NCBI RefSeq assembly: GCF_014656375.1
Contig: NZ_BNCH01000004.1
Location: forward strand, 268,592 to 332,591
Reading direction: 5' to 3'
DNA length: 64,000 nt
Source: Aliiroseovarius zhejiangensis
GTDB taxonomy: Bacteria; Pseudomonadota; Alphaproteobacteria; Rhodobacterales; Rhodobacteraceae
Under the pieces are notes generated by a model, which was given only the letters and a program-made list of their open reading frames with translations, searched no databases and was not told the origin of the DNA. The translations under genes were made by a program, and so were the position numbers. Every line of letters begins with the position of its first letter. Within the stretch, counting starts at the first letter, position 1. Positions 1-8,719 of the stretch are shown one piece after another.

Positions 1-1393
1 CATCTGCGGCCTCGGCCCAGGTGTTGAAATGGAACTGCACATCCCGCGCCGCACATTGCGCCATACGCCAGTCAATGATCCCGATCATTTCACGACGCCG
101 AGGGGATTGCGCGGTCAGGCGCACCTGCCCGCCGGGGTCAGGCTGCGCCTCGAACACCGTGACCGCATGCCCCCGTTCCGCCGCCACCCGGGCGGCTTCA
201 AGCCCCGCAGGTCCGGCCCCCACCACGACCACTTTCTTTTGCTCGGCGGCAGGCGCGACGACATGCGGCATGGTCAGTTCGCGCCCCGTGGCCGCATTGT
301 GCATGCACAGCGCATCCCCCGCCTGATAGATCCGGTCCAGGCAATAGGTTGCGCCCACACAGGGGCGAATGTCCTCCTCGCGCCCTTCGATGATCTTCTG
401 CACGATATGGGGGTCGGCCATATGTGCACGGGTCATGCCGACCATGTCCAACTGCCCCGAGGCAATCGCGTGCCGCGCAGTGGCCACATCCGGAATACGC
501 GCGGCGTGGAAGGTGGGCATGCCCACCTCGGCCCGCACCCGCCCGGCAAAATCCAGATGCGGCGAGGCAGGCGCGCCCTGAATGGGGATCATATCCGTCA
601 TCGCAGGGTCGGTGTGAATGCGTCCCCGGTTGATGTTCAGGTACTGCACCTGCCCGCTGTCACGCAGCATCCGGGCAATTTCCAACCCCATCTCAGGGTC
701 AATGCCCCCCGCCTCGACCTCGTCCGGGGCAAAGCGTACGCCCAGGATGAACTCCTGCCCGACGCGCGCGCGCACGGCGTCAATGACATCCAGCGTCAGC
801 TTCATCCGCGCTGCCAGATCGCCACCATAAGGTCCCTCCAGCCGGTTGGTCAGGGGCGAGATGAACTGGTCCAGCAAATGCCCATGGGTCATGATCTCGA
901 CCCCGTCCATGCCGCCCTCTTTCATACGCTCGGCCGCATCCGCGAAATCCGATATGATCCGCGCGATGTCCCAATCCTCGGCCAGTTTCGGGAACGCCCG
1001 ATGCGCCGGTTCCCTGTGCGGCGTCGAACAGACAGGCGGCAGCCAGTCGCCCTTGTTCCACCCGGTACGCCGCCCCAGATGGGTCAGCTGGATCATACAG
1101 GCCGCCCCATGCTCATGCACCGCATCGGTCAGGTTCCGGATCCACGGCACAACCTCGTCCTTATAGGCAAGGATGTTGTTGAAGACGGGCGGGCTGTCCT
1201 TGGACACCGCCGCCGACCCCGCCGTCATCGCCATGGCAATCCCAGCCCTGGCGCGTTCGGCATGGTAGGCCGCATATCGTTCCTTGGGCATCCCGCCTTC
1301 GGGATAGGCCGGCTCATGGCTCGTCGTCATGATCCGGTTGCGCAGGGTCAAATGACCCAGTTGATAGGGCTGCAATAACGGATCGTTCGACAT
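1..1393 (-). CDS. Dimethylglycine demethylase/TMADH-like flavin oxidoreductase, 3' end outside window
   Basis: The N-terminal 464 residues are visible; the gene runs off the left edge. The N-terminal part reads as an Old Yellow Enzyme-type FMN barrel (LRNRIMTTSHEP near residue 18, QLTHLGRRTGW near 105). It is followed by an iron-sulfur loop and a Rossmann FAD/NAD(P) fold (VVVVGAGPAGLEAAR near 390). This is the trimethylamine/dimethylglycine/N-methylproline demethylase architecture. The iron-sulfur loop reads C345-V-G-A-T-Y-C351 and C363, so Ala occupies the second Cys position of the trimethylamine dehydrogenase pattern. The start at 1393 has GGA at 1401-1399, six bases upstream. It lies downstream of an MttB-family gene on the same strand, which suggests a shared role in demethylating a quaternary or tertiary amine. 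The exact substrate cannot be told. Confidence 0.85.
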   Translation of the reverse strand, partial: MSNDPLLQPYQLGHLTLRNRIMTTSHEPAYPEGGMPKERYAAYHAERARAGIAMAMTAGSAAVSKDSPPVFNNILAYKDEVVPWIRNLTDAVHEHGAACMIQLTHLGRRTGWNKGDWLPPVCSTPHREPAHRAFPKLAEDWDIARIISDFADAAERMKEGGMDGVEIMTHGHLLDQFISPLTNRLEGPYGGDLAARMKLTLDVIDAVRARVGQEFILGVRFAPDEVEAGGIDPEMGLEIARMLRDSGQVQYLNINRGRIHTDPAMTDMIPIQGAPASPHLDFAGRVRAEVGMPTFHAARIPDVATARHAIASGQLDMVGMTRAHMADPHIVQKIIEGREEDIRPCVGATYCLDRIYQAGDALCMHNAATGRELTMPHVVAPAAEQKKVVVVGAGPAGLEAARVAAERGHAVTVFEAQPDPGGQVRLTAQSPRRREMIGIIDWRMAQCAARDVQFHFNTWAEAAD

Positions 1394-1424
1394 CTTCCAT
1401 CCTTTCACGTGCGCCATGCCGGCT

Positions 1425-1456
1425 TTTTTCTTGTTTCAAATTTCCCGGGGGACGCC
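1425..1456 (-). repeat. Degenerate copy A of a GGGATATTT..CAGAAGAAA extragenic element
   Basis: Read on the minus strand this begins CCCCCGGGAAATTTG and ends in an A-rich stretch with AAGAAA. It resembles the copies at 24421 and 57659. It lies in the short gap between the mttB-like stop and the start of the demethylase gene. The match is imperfect, so common origin is only suggested. Confidence 0.35.
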
Positions 1457-1483
1457 GAAGGCGGGGGGCAGCGCCCCCATCTT

Positions 1484-3043
1484 CTAGTACCAGGCATCCT
1501 CCATCGACGCTTTCCGGCGTGCCACGAAATCCTTCAATGCCTCGTCCACGGCCACATCCATCGGGGGCATTTCATACGCGGCAAGCTGCGCCTTCCAGCG
1601 CGTATTCGCACGGCTGGCCATGTCGACCGCCCCCTGTTCGTCCCAGGTTTCCCAGGGCTGGTTGTCGTCCAGAGCGCTGTCGTAATAGGCGGTCTTGTAA
1701 TGGCGCATCGTGTGTTGGGTCGAAAACAGATGCTCGCCCGGCCCCTGTTCGGCCAGCGCGTCGAAGCCCAGCGTATCCTCGTTCACCGCAACACCGTCCA
1801 GATAGGCGTGCAACGCGCCGCACAGATCGAGGTCCAGCATGAATTTCTCATAGGACATGGACAGCAGCCCATCCAGAAACCCCGCCGAATGCAAAAGGAA
1901 GTTTGCCCCGCAATGGATTGCAGACATCATCGACATCATGCTTTGCTGCATCGCCTGCGCATCCGGCAGCTTCGAGGTCGAGAAGTTGCCCGCGCAGCGC
2001 AAGGGCAGATTCAGCCGCCGCGCCAGTTGCCCATATACAAGGCTGCCCAACGCCGGTTCCGCTGTTCCGAAGGTGGGCGATCCCGACCGCAGGGACATCG
2101 AACTGAGGAAACTGGCCAGCACGACCGGCGCACCGGGGCGCTCCAACTGCGCAATCGCGCAGGACACCATGCTTTCGGCCAGGCATTGCGCCACAGATCC
2201 CGCCATGGTCAGGGGCGACACTGCCCCTCCCAACAGAAACGGCAGATGGATCGACCCCTGCCCCGCCCGCGCGTATTCACGAATGCCTTGCGAGGTTACA
2301 CCGTCGATCACCAGGGGGCTTGTCGTGTTGAAATTGCCCATGATGACGCAATTCCGGTCGACGTAATCCGCCCCGAACAGGACGCGGCACATTTCAACAC
2401 TGTCCGCAGCGCGCTCTGGCGCGGTGATCGACCCCAGAAACGGCCGGTCGGAATACCGCATATGGGCATAAACCATGTCCAGATGCCGCTTGTTCACCGG
2501 GATGTCGGTGGGTTCGCAGACCGTGCCGCCGGAATGGTGCAGCCACGGGCTGGCCTGCCCCAGCTTCACGAAATTCTGGAAATCCCCAAGCGTGCCATAG
2601 CGCCGCCCCTTGTCCAGATCCATCACGAAGGGGCTGCCGTAGGACGGCGCAAAGACGACGTTGTCGCCGCCAATCTCGACTGAACGGGCCGGGTTGCGGG
2701 CGTGTTGGGTAAATTGTGCAGGCGCAGATTTCAGGATCTCGCGGATCAGGCCGGGTGCGAATTTGATGGTCCAGCGTGCCGGGTCAAGTTGCGTGACCTC
2801 TCCGCCGGCGCGTCGAAACATCTCGACCGTGTCCGGGTCATCGCGAAACTCGATCCCGATCTCGGCCATGATGCGGTCAGCGGTGGCGTCGATCCTGTCC
2901 AGCGCCTCGTCACCCAGGATGTCGTATGTGGGAATGGCGCGCGTGATGTACGGGCGTTCAAGGTGCGGGTTTTGCCCCGGCGAGCCGTCCCGCGCCTGAC
3001 GCCTGCCGCGCCCGCGGCGGGGGGCCAGTCCTGTGTCGCTCAT
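1484..3043 (-). CDS. Trimethylamine methyltransferase (MttB) family protein, non-pyrrolysine type
   Basis: A 519-residue protein of the MttB/MtgB superfamily, whose members move a methyl group from a quaternary or tertiary amine to a corrinoid protein. Family-like stretches include GGDNVVFAPSYGSPFV, CEPTDIPVNKRHLD and FLLGGAVSPLTMAGSVAQ. There is no in-frame TAG, so it is not a pyrrolysine enzyme like archaeal MttB. The start at 3043 is preceded by GGGAGG; the open frame continues upstream but crosses the divergent promoter region. No corrinoid protein gene lies beside it here. It is followed after 90 bases by the demethylase-like gene and is divergent from a TetR gene. Likely substrates are glycine betaine-, carnitine- or proline-betaine-like compounds, which the sequence does not settle. 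Confidence 0.85.
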   Translation of the reverse strand: MSDTGLAPRRGRGRRQARDGSPGQNPHLERPYITRAIPTYDILGDEALDRIDATADRIMAEIGIEFRDDPDTVEMFRRAGGEVTQLDPARWTIKFAPGLIREILKSAPAQFTQHARNPARSVEIGGDNVVFAPSYGSPFVMDLDKGRRYGTLGDFQNFVKLGQASPWLHHSGGTVCEPTDIPVNKRHLDMVYAHMRYSDRPFLGSITAPERAADSVEMCRVLFGADYVDRNCVIMGNFNTTSPLVIDGVTSQGIREYARAGQGSIHLPFLLGGAVSPLTMAGSVAQCLAESMVSCAIAQLERPGAPVVLASFLSSMSLRSGSPTFGTAEPALGSLVYGQLARRLNLPLRCAGNFSTSKLPDAQAMQQSMMSMMSAIHCGANFLLHSAGFLDGLLSMSYEKFMLDLDLCGALHAYLDGVAVNEDTLGFDALAEQGPGEHLFSTQHTMRHYKTAYYDSALDDNQPWETWDEQGAVDMASRANTRWKAQLAAYEMPPMDVAVDEALKDFVARRKASMEDAWY

Positions 3044-3069
3044 CGCATCCTCCCAGTTACGAGTCGCAT

Positions 3070-3085
3070 CTGACATAGATGTCAG
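3070..3085. promoter_or_regulatory. Palindromic operator between mttB-like gene and tetR
   Basis: CTGACAT-AG-ATGTCAG is a perfect 7-2-7 inverted repeat in the 81-base divergent gap. It sits 5 bases before the -35 box of the tetR promoter. Its size and position fit a TetR-family operator, probably for the adjacent regulator. A second, shorter inverted repeat (TTGAC-agttgc-GTCAA) overlaps the -35 box. Confidence 0.65.
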
Positions 3086-3090
3086 CACAT

Positions 3091-3118
3091 TTGACAGTTG
3101 CGTCAAGTTTAATAGAAT
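3091..3118 (+). promoter_or_regulatory. Promoter of tetR, possibly leaderless
   Basis: TTGACA at 3091-3096 and TAGAAT at 3113-3118 are 16 bases apart. The ATG at 3125 falls where transcription should begin, and no ribosome binding site lies between, so the message may be leaderless. Confidence 0.6.
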
Positions 3119-3124
3119 GCCCGT

Positions 3125-3742
3125 ATGAATGAAATGACGTCCCCCCGCCCCCGCGCCTCGGAACAGATGTGGCTGGATGAGGCCATGGCATTGCTGATCG
3201 AGGCAGGTGTGGATGCCGTGAAAGTCATGCCGCTGGCCAAACGTCTTGGCCTGACACGCACCGGGTTCTATCACCATTTTCGTGACCGGGACGCGTTGCT
3301 CAGCGCGATGATCGCGCGGTGGGAAGACAAGAACACCGGCAATCTGGTGGCGCGTTGCGAAGCCTATGCCGAAACCATCTGCGAAGCGATGTTCAACCTG
3401 CAGGATTGCTGGTTCAACCCGTCGCTGTTCGACGCGCCGCTTGACAATGCGATCCGCCATTGGGCGCGGCAGGATCCGGCATTGAAGCAGCGGCTTGATG
3501 ATGCCGATGCGCGCCGCAAACAGGCCGTGTCGGACATGTTCCGCCGTTTCGACTATGCCGAGGATGACGCCGAGGTCCGGACCATGGCGATCCTCTACAC
3601 GCAGGTCGGCTATATTTCGATGAAGATCGAGGAAGACCCCGTGGCTCGGATCGAACGTGTGCCGGCCTATGTGGCGCTGTTTACGGGCCAAACCCCGACG
3701 GCGGCCGAGATCGAAAGGTTCCGCGCCAGAAACGGATATTGA
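3125..3742 (+). CDS. TetR family transcriptional regulator
   Basis: A 205-residue TetR-type repressor. The N-terminal helix-turn-helix is at about residues 20-55 (AKRLGLTRTGFYHHFRDRDA), followed by an all-helical ligand domain that I cannot assign to a subfamily. It is divergent from the mttB-like gene with a palindromic operator in the gap, and 84 bases upstream of the sulfatase-like gene in the same direction. It probably controls one or both flanking catabolic units and itself. The ligand is unknown; a halogenated or sulfated substrate of the downstream enzymes, or an amine, would both be plausible. Confidence 0.9.
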   Translation: MNEMTSPRPRASEQMWLDEAMALLIEAGVDAVKVMPLAKRLGLTRTGFYHHFRDRDALLSAMIARWEDKNTGNLVARCEAYAETICEAMFNLQDCWFNPSLFDAPLDNAIRHWARQDPALKQRLDDADARRKQAVSDMFRRFDYAEDDAEVRTMAILYTQVGYISMKIEEDPVARIERVPAYVALFTGQTPTAAEIERFRARNGY

Positions 3743-3826
3743 ATCCAATATGGGCTGGCGCCGTCTTTCCGTCCATGCTCAAGTGATTCCATTGCGAACA
3801 GAACGATGTGGCAGGGGAACGCGGGC

Positions 3827-5482
3827 ATGGTGCCAAACATACTTTTCATCATGTATGACCAGTTGCGGTTCGATTACCTTAGCTGTGCCGGACACCCGAC
3901 CCTCGACACCCCAAATTTCGACCGTGTGGCCGCGCGCGGCGTTCGGTTTGACCGCGCCTATTGCCAGTCGCCCGTCTGCGGCGCCAGCCGGATGAGCACC
4001 TATACCGGGCGCTATGTCTCGTCACACGGGGCGTCGTTCAACAATTTCCCGCTGAAGGTCGGCGAAATGACCATGGGTGACCATCTGCGCAAGACGGGGA
4101 TGGACTGTTGGCTGATCGGCAAGACCCATATGAAGGCCGATGCCGAAGGGATGGCGCGGCTGGGCCTGTCACCGGACAGCGTGATCGGCGCACGTGTTGA
4201 AGAGTGCGGATTTGATGTCTGGGTCCGTGACGATGGGCTTTGGGCAGAAGGACCGGATGGGTTTTATGACCGGAAACGGTCGCCCTATAACGAATACCTG
4301 AAATCCAGGGGCTATCCGTCCGACAACCCGTGGCATCACAATGCCAATGCGGGTGTCACGGATGCGGGCGACATCGCCTCCGGCTTTCTGATGATGCACG
4401 CAGACAAGCCCGCCAATATCCGCGAAGAAGACAGCGAGACCCCCTGGCTGACGCGGCGCACGATTGATTTCATCGAGGCGCAGAAAGGCAACGGGCCGTG
4501 GTGCGCCCATGTCAGCTTCATCAAGCCGCATTGGCCCTATATCGTGCCCGCGCCGTATCACGACATGTATGGCGTGGATGACATCAAACCCGTGATCCGG
4601 TCGGACGCCGAACGCCGCAACCCGCACCCGGTTTACGGTGCCTACATGGATGGCGGCATTGGCACGGCCTTTTCGCGCGACGAGGTGCGCGAGACCGTGA
4701 TCCCCGCCTATATGGGGCTGATCAAGCAATGTGACGACCAGTTGGGGCGGCTGCTGGATTACCTTGAGGACAGCGGGCAAGCCGACAACACGGTGATCGT
4801 TCTGACCTCGGATCACGGCGATTACCTTGGCGATCACTGGTTGGGAGAGAAAGATCTGTTTCACGACCCATCGGTGCGGGTGCCGCTGATCATCGCCGAC
4901 CCGCGCCCTGCCGCCGATGCCACGCGCGGCACGGTCTGCGACAAGCTGGTGGAACAGATCGACCTGGCCGCCACCTTTGTCGACATGGCCGCAGGCGAGG
5001 TGCCACGACACATTCTTGAAGGCCGGTCACTGGTGCCTGTTCTGGAAGGGAAAAACACCGCGTGGCGCGAATTTGCGATCAGCGAATATGACTATTCGAC
5101 CTCGGGGGCGGCGACCCGGCTGGGGCTGGACCCAAAGGATTGCCGCCTGTTCATGGTCGTGACCGATCGCTGGAAGATGATGCATGCCGAAGGCGGCTTT
5201 CGCCCGATGCTGTTTGACTTGCAAAACGACCCCGACGAGTTGGTCGACCTGGGCGCATCGGATGATCATGCCGACATCATTGCGGCGCTTTATGACAAGC
5301 TGTTTGAATGGGCGCGGCGGCAATCCCAGCGCACCACGGTAACGGACGCCCAGATCGTGGCACGGCGCAAGGGCGGGGCGGGTCGTGTCGGGGTATTGTT
5401 GGGGCTTTACGGGGACGAAGATATCCCCGCAGAGTATCTGACCGCCTATACCGGCAAAGCCACACCCGCGGACACGGGCTGA
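3827..5482 (+). CDS. Formylglycine-type sulfatase / phosphonate monoester hydrolase family enzyme
   Basis: A 551-residue alkaline-phosphatase-superfamily hydrolase. The N terminus has the metal-site DQLRFDY (D11). The activation motif C51-G-A-S-R55, followed by a TGR at 60-62, fits CX(P/A)XR, where Cys is converted to formylglycine. The C-terminal half carries SDHGDYLGDH and GEKDLFHDPSVRVPLI, typical of sulfatases and phosphonate monoester hydrolases. No signal peptide is seen, so it should be cytosolic. I chose ATG 3827, with AGGGGA upstream, over ATG 3806. It ends 2 bases before the reductive dehalogenase, so the two are almost certainly co-transcribed. Whether it cuts sulfate, phosphonate or phosphodiesters is open. 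Confidence 0.85.
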   Translation: MVPNILFIMYDQLRFDYLSCAGHPTLDTPNFDRVAARGVRFDRAYCQSPVCGASRMSTYTGRYVSSHGASFNNFPLKVGEMTMGDHLRKTGMDCWLIGKTHMKADAEGMARLGLSPDSVIGARVEECGFDVWVRDDGLWAEGPDGFYDRKRSPYNEYLKSRGYPSDNPWHHNANAGVTDAGDIASGFLMMHADKPANIREEDSETPWLTRRTIDFIEAQKGNGPWCAHVSFIKPHWPYIVPAPYHDMYGVDDIKPVIRSDAERRNPHPVYGAYMDGGIGTAFSRDEVRETVIPAYMGLIKQCDDQLGRLLDYLEDSGQADNTVIVLTSDHGDYLGDHWLGEKDLFHDPSVRVPLIIADPRPAADATRGTVCDKLVEQIDLAATFVDMAAGEVPRHILEGRSLVPVLEGKNTAWREFAISEYDYSTSGAATRLGLDPKDCRLFMVVTDRWKMMHAEGGFRPMLFDLQNDPDELVDLGASDDHADIIAALYDKLFEWARRQSQRTTVTDAQIVARRKGGAGRVGVLLGLYGDEDIPAEYLTAYTGKATPADTG

Positions 5483-5484
5483 GC

Positions 5485-8400
5485 GTGCGGCTGTTTTCCA
5501 CCAGGAACCGTCCGGTACATCTGGGGCCTTATCCGCTGAAAGGGTTGACGCGCGAAATCGTGGATCACGGTCTGACCGACCTGCTCCCATTGACCCCGGT
5601 GCGTTTTGACCGTGCCGAACAACCGGACAGCATCGTCAATGCAATGGCCCCGTATCAGGCGGCACTGGACGCGATACGGGACGGCGACGTGAACCCGGCG
5701 CGGGCCACCATCCCCGATGATCCCACCGCGCGCGCCGAGCATCTGAAAGCGTTCGGGTATTTCTCGGACGCGTCCATGGTGGGTATCGCGGATCTGAAGG
5801 CCGGTGATTTTCTCGGCGAGCCGATCGTGAACCCGGACACTGAGGCGCTTGTCACATCGCTCCTCGGCCGTGAAGTACGCACTTTGGCGGCGGGGATCGA
5901 CGCGTTGATGGCAGAGTTGCGTGACAGCCTTGGGGCATCGCCGCGCGAGATCGGCAGCCACCGGCACGCTTTGGTTTTTCTCTATGAATATCACCGCGAC
6001 CCCAGACCGGATGAGCCGGGGGCCGCTTGGATCATGGAGGCGCAGGCACAGCGGGCCTGCCTGCTGGCAGCCGAGACGGCCATTGTCATCGCCAACTACC
6101 TGCGCCTTCTGGGGTTCGACGCCAAGGCGCATACCGGGGCGGCGACGGATGTTGATTTGAACCGTCTGGCGGTGACGGCTGGGCTGGCCACTGTCGAAGG
6201 CCAGGAGGTTGTCGCCCCATGGATCGGCCCACGATTTGGACTGGCCGCCGTCACGACCGAGATGCAGTTGACGCCCGACAAGCCCCTTGCCGCCCTTTCG
6301 AAACAACCATGGCACGAAATCAACGGTCCGGCGTGGTGGCTGGGGACACGGAGTGCGAAATCCGCATTGAACCGCGATCCTTATGCCAAACGCGACTACG
6401 TGATGGGCGCCCACCCGTTCGAGCGTCTGAAGCGGGTTGATGCGCCGACTACCTATATCGACGAGCCCAATGTTGCCCGCGTGCCAAAACGCGCAGACAT
6501 GTTCGCCCGCGCGCAGTTCGGCGACATGGGCAAACATCTGCAAGACAGTTCGACCGGTGGGATGCATGTGCGCAAAGCGGCCCCCAGCTATGCCCAGCGC
6601 CGCGCCCTGGGGGTGTTGACCCCGTTGCAGGACGGCCCCGTCGCGGATCAAGCCAACCGCCCTGACGACCCGATAGAGAACGCCGCCGCGCTGAAGGCCG
6701 CCTGCTATTTCCTTGGCATCGACGCCGTTGGCACCAGCCGCTGCCCCGACTGGGCATGGTACAGCCACGACGCCACAGGGGTTGAAATCGTCCCGTCCCA
6801 TGATCAGGCGATCTCAATGATCGTCGATCAGGGGTTTGAGACGATGGAGGGCGCATCCGGTGACGACTGGATCGCCGTCAGCCAGTCCATGAGGGCCTAT
6901 CTTCGGTTCTCGCTGATCGGCGGCGTGATCGCGCAGCACATTCGCAACCTTGGCTATTCCGCCAAAGCGCACACCGTGATGGACGGGACCGTGCTGCAAC
7001 CGCCCTTGCTGTTGCTGGCGGGCCTGGGCGAGGTCAGCCGGATCGGCGAGGTTATCCTGAACCCCTATCTCGGCCCGCGCCTGAAATCGGGCGTGGTGAC
7101 GACGGACATGCCCATTGCGCATGACAAACCCATCGACTTCGGCCTGCAACAGTTCTGCGAAGCCTGCAACAAATGCGCGCGGGAATGCCCGTCGGGGGCG
7201 ATCACGGCCGGACCGAAACTGATGTTCAACGGGTACGAGATCTGGAAGTCCGACAGCCAGAAATGCACAACCTATCGCGTGACCCAACCCGGCGGGGCAA
7301 TGTGCGGGCGTTGCATGAAAACCTGCCCCTGGAACCTTGAGGGTCTGTTTGCACAGGCTCCGTTCCGCTGGGCGGCGTCGAACCTGCCGGGTGCGGCCCC
7401 GGTCTTGGCCCGGCTGGATGATGCGGTCGGCAACGGTGGTCTGAACGACACCAAGAAATGGTGGTGGGATCTGAAGCTTGGAGAGGATGGCGGCTATCAC
7501 CCGACCGACGACCCGGTGAACCGCCGCGACCTCAGCCGTGATCTGGATTTACGCTACGAGGATCAGACGCTGGCGGTCTACCCCGCCCCTCTTGCGCCAC
7601 CACCTTATCCCTATCCGTTCCCGATGGACCGCGAGGCGGGCATCGCGGCCTATCAGGCGTTGATCCCGGCCAGCGAATACCGTGCGCGGCTGGCATCCGG
7701 GGATATGACGATGATCCACCGCTATTCCATTCCCGATGACGCCCCGGTACTGCAATTGCTGGTGAAGCGCGTTGAACAGATGGCGGAAGGAGTGACGAAA
7801 TACGAGCTCGCATCGCTTGACGGAACGCCGCTGCCGGAATGGACGGCGGGCGCGCATCTGGATGTGCTGGTTTCGCCCGAATACCTGCGCCAATATTCGC
7901 TGTCCGGCGATCCATCGGACCGGATGACCTATCAGATCGGCGTCCTGCGCGAACCGAACGGGCGCGGCGGATCAGACCTGCTGCACAGATTCTTTACCGA
8001 GGGCCGCAAAGTCTTTGTCGCAAAGCCAATCAACCACTTTGAACTTGATGAAAGCGCCACCAAGACCTTCCTGATGGGCGGAGGGATCGGCATCACGCCG
8101 ATGATCGCCTTTGCCCACCGGCTGCATGCCATCGGTGCGGATTTCGCGCTGCACTATTCGGTCAGCCGTCGGGCAGAGGCCGGGTTCCTGGCCGACCTCG
8201 CCGCGGTGCCATGGGCGGATCGCGTGCATCTGCATGTCTCGGACGAAGGCACACGGGCTGATTTCGATGCGATTCTGACCGGCGCGCCTGATGGCGCCCA
8301 TGTCTATTGCTGCGGCGCGGATCGCTACATGAGCGCAGTGATGGACGCCGCCGAGCGTCAGGGCATTCCCGAACCCGCCCGGCATCTTGAATACTTCACC

Positions 8401-8691
8401 CCGCCTGAACAGCCGGAATATGAGAACCATCCCTTCGCCCTGACACTGAAGGATGGGCGCCGGATCGAGGTGCCTGAGGACCAAACTGCCGCCGAGGCGC
8501 TGAATGCGGCAGGCATTCATGTGGACGTGAAGTGTTCAGACGGGATCTGTGGCGTCTGCAAATGCGGCGTGCTCGCGGGCGAGGTGGAACACCGTGACTT
8601 CGTCCTTTCCAATGCCCAGCGCGCGCGCAGCATGATCCTGTGCCAAAGCCGCGCCGCCGATCCGGGTGGCGAGATCGAAATCGACCTATAG
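5485..8691 (+). CDS. Self-sufficient reductive dehalogenase: cobalamin RdhA core fused to FMN/[2Fe-2S] reductase
   Basis: A 1068-residue cytosolic protein without Tat signal or membrane anchor. Residues about 1-300 form a degenerate copy of the cobalamin-binding fold. Residues about 390-550 are the active copy, with CPDWAWY (Y426) and LGYSAKAH (K494) as candidate proton-donor and anion-binding residues. Two ferredoxin clusters follow: C558-C561-C564-C568 and C594-C607-C610-C614. The C-terminal third is a phthalate-dioxygenase-reductase-type module: RQYSLSGDP for FMN, MGGGIGITPMIAF for NAD(P)H, and a plant-type CSDGICGVC...C [2Fe-2S] domain near 1010-1050. The order matches the respiration-independent dehalogenases NpRdhA and BhbA. 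The GTG start at 5485 lies 2 bases after the sulfatase stop; its ribosome binding site is weak, so translational coupling is likely. The substrate, probably a halogenated aromatic, is inferred from the family. Confidence 0.9.
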   Translation: MRLFSTRNRPVHLGPYPLKGLTREIVDHGLTDLLPLTPVRFDRAEQPDSIVNAMAPYQAALDAIRDGDVNPARATIPDDPTARAEHLKAFGYFSDASMVGIADLKAGDFLGEPIVNPDTEALVTSLLGREVRTLAAGIDALMAELRDSLGASPREIGSHRHALVFLYEYHRDPRPDEPGAAWIMEAQAQRACLLAAETAIVIANYLRLLGFDAKAHTGAATDVDLNRLAVTAGLATVEGQEVVAPWIGPRFGLAAVTTEMQLTPDKPLAALSKQPWHEINGPAWWLGTRSAKSALNRDPYAKRDYVMGAHPFERLKRVDAPTTYIDEPNVARVPKRADMFARAQFGDMGKHLQDSSTGGMHVRKAAPSYAQRRALGVLTPLQDGPVADQANRPDDPIENAAALKAACYFLGIDAVGTSRCPDWAWYSHDATGVEIVPSHDQAISMIVDQGFETMEGASGDDWIAVSQSMRAYLRFSLIGGVIAQHIRNLGYSAKAHTVMDGTVLQPPLLLLAGLGEVSRIGEVILNPYLGPRLKSGVVTTDMPIAHDKPIDFGLQQFCEACNKCARECPSGAITAGPKLMFNGYEIWKSDSQKCTTYRVTQPGGAMCGRCMKTCPWNLEGLFAQAPFRWAASNLPGAAPVLARLDDAVGNGGLNDTKKWWWDLKLGEDGGYHPTDDPVNRRDLSRDLDLRYEDQTLAVYPAPLAPPPYPYPFPMDREAGIAAYQALIPASEYRARLASGDMTMIHRYSIPDDAPVLQLLVKRVEQMAEGVTKYELASLDGTPLPEWTAGAHLDVLVSPEYLRQYSLSGDPSDRMTYQIGVLREPNGRGGSDLLHRFFTEGRKVFVAKPINHFELDESATKTFLMGGGIGITPMIAFAHRLHAIGADFALHYSVSRRAEAGFLADLAAVPWADRVHLHVSDEGTRADFDAILTGAPDGAHVYCCGADRYMSAVMDAAERQGIPEPARHLEYFTPPEQPEYENHPFALTLKDGRRIEVPEDQTAAEALNAAGIHVDVKCSDGICGVCKCGVLAGEVEHRDFVLSNAQRARSMILCQSRAADPGGEIEIDL

Positions 8692-8719
8692 AAAGACACG
8701 AACCAGAAGAGGACATGCG

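Noticed and set aside
29..1378. Long plus-strand open frame of 449 codons
   Set aside because: It is the shadow of the demethylase gene on the minus strand, whose translation shows clear family motifs; the plus frame is His/Arg/Pro-rich without motifs.
3044..3748. Upstream extension of the mttB-like frame through the tetR region
   Set aside because: It overlaps tetR on the other strand and the divergent promoter; the ribosome binding site GGGAGG supports the start at 3043.
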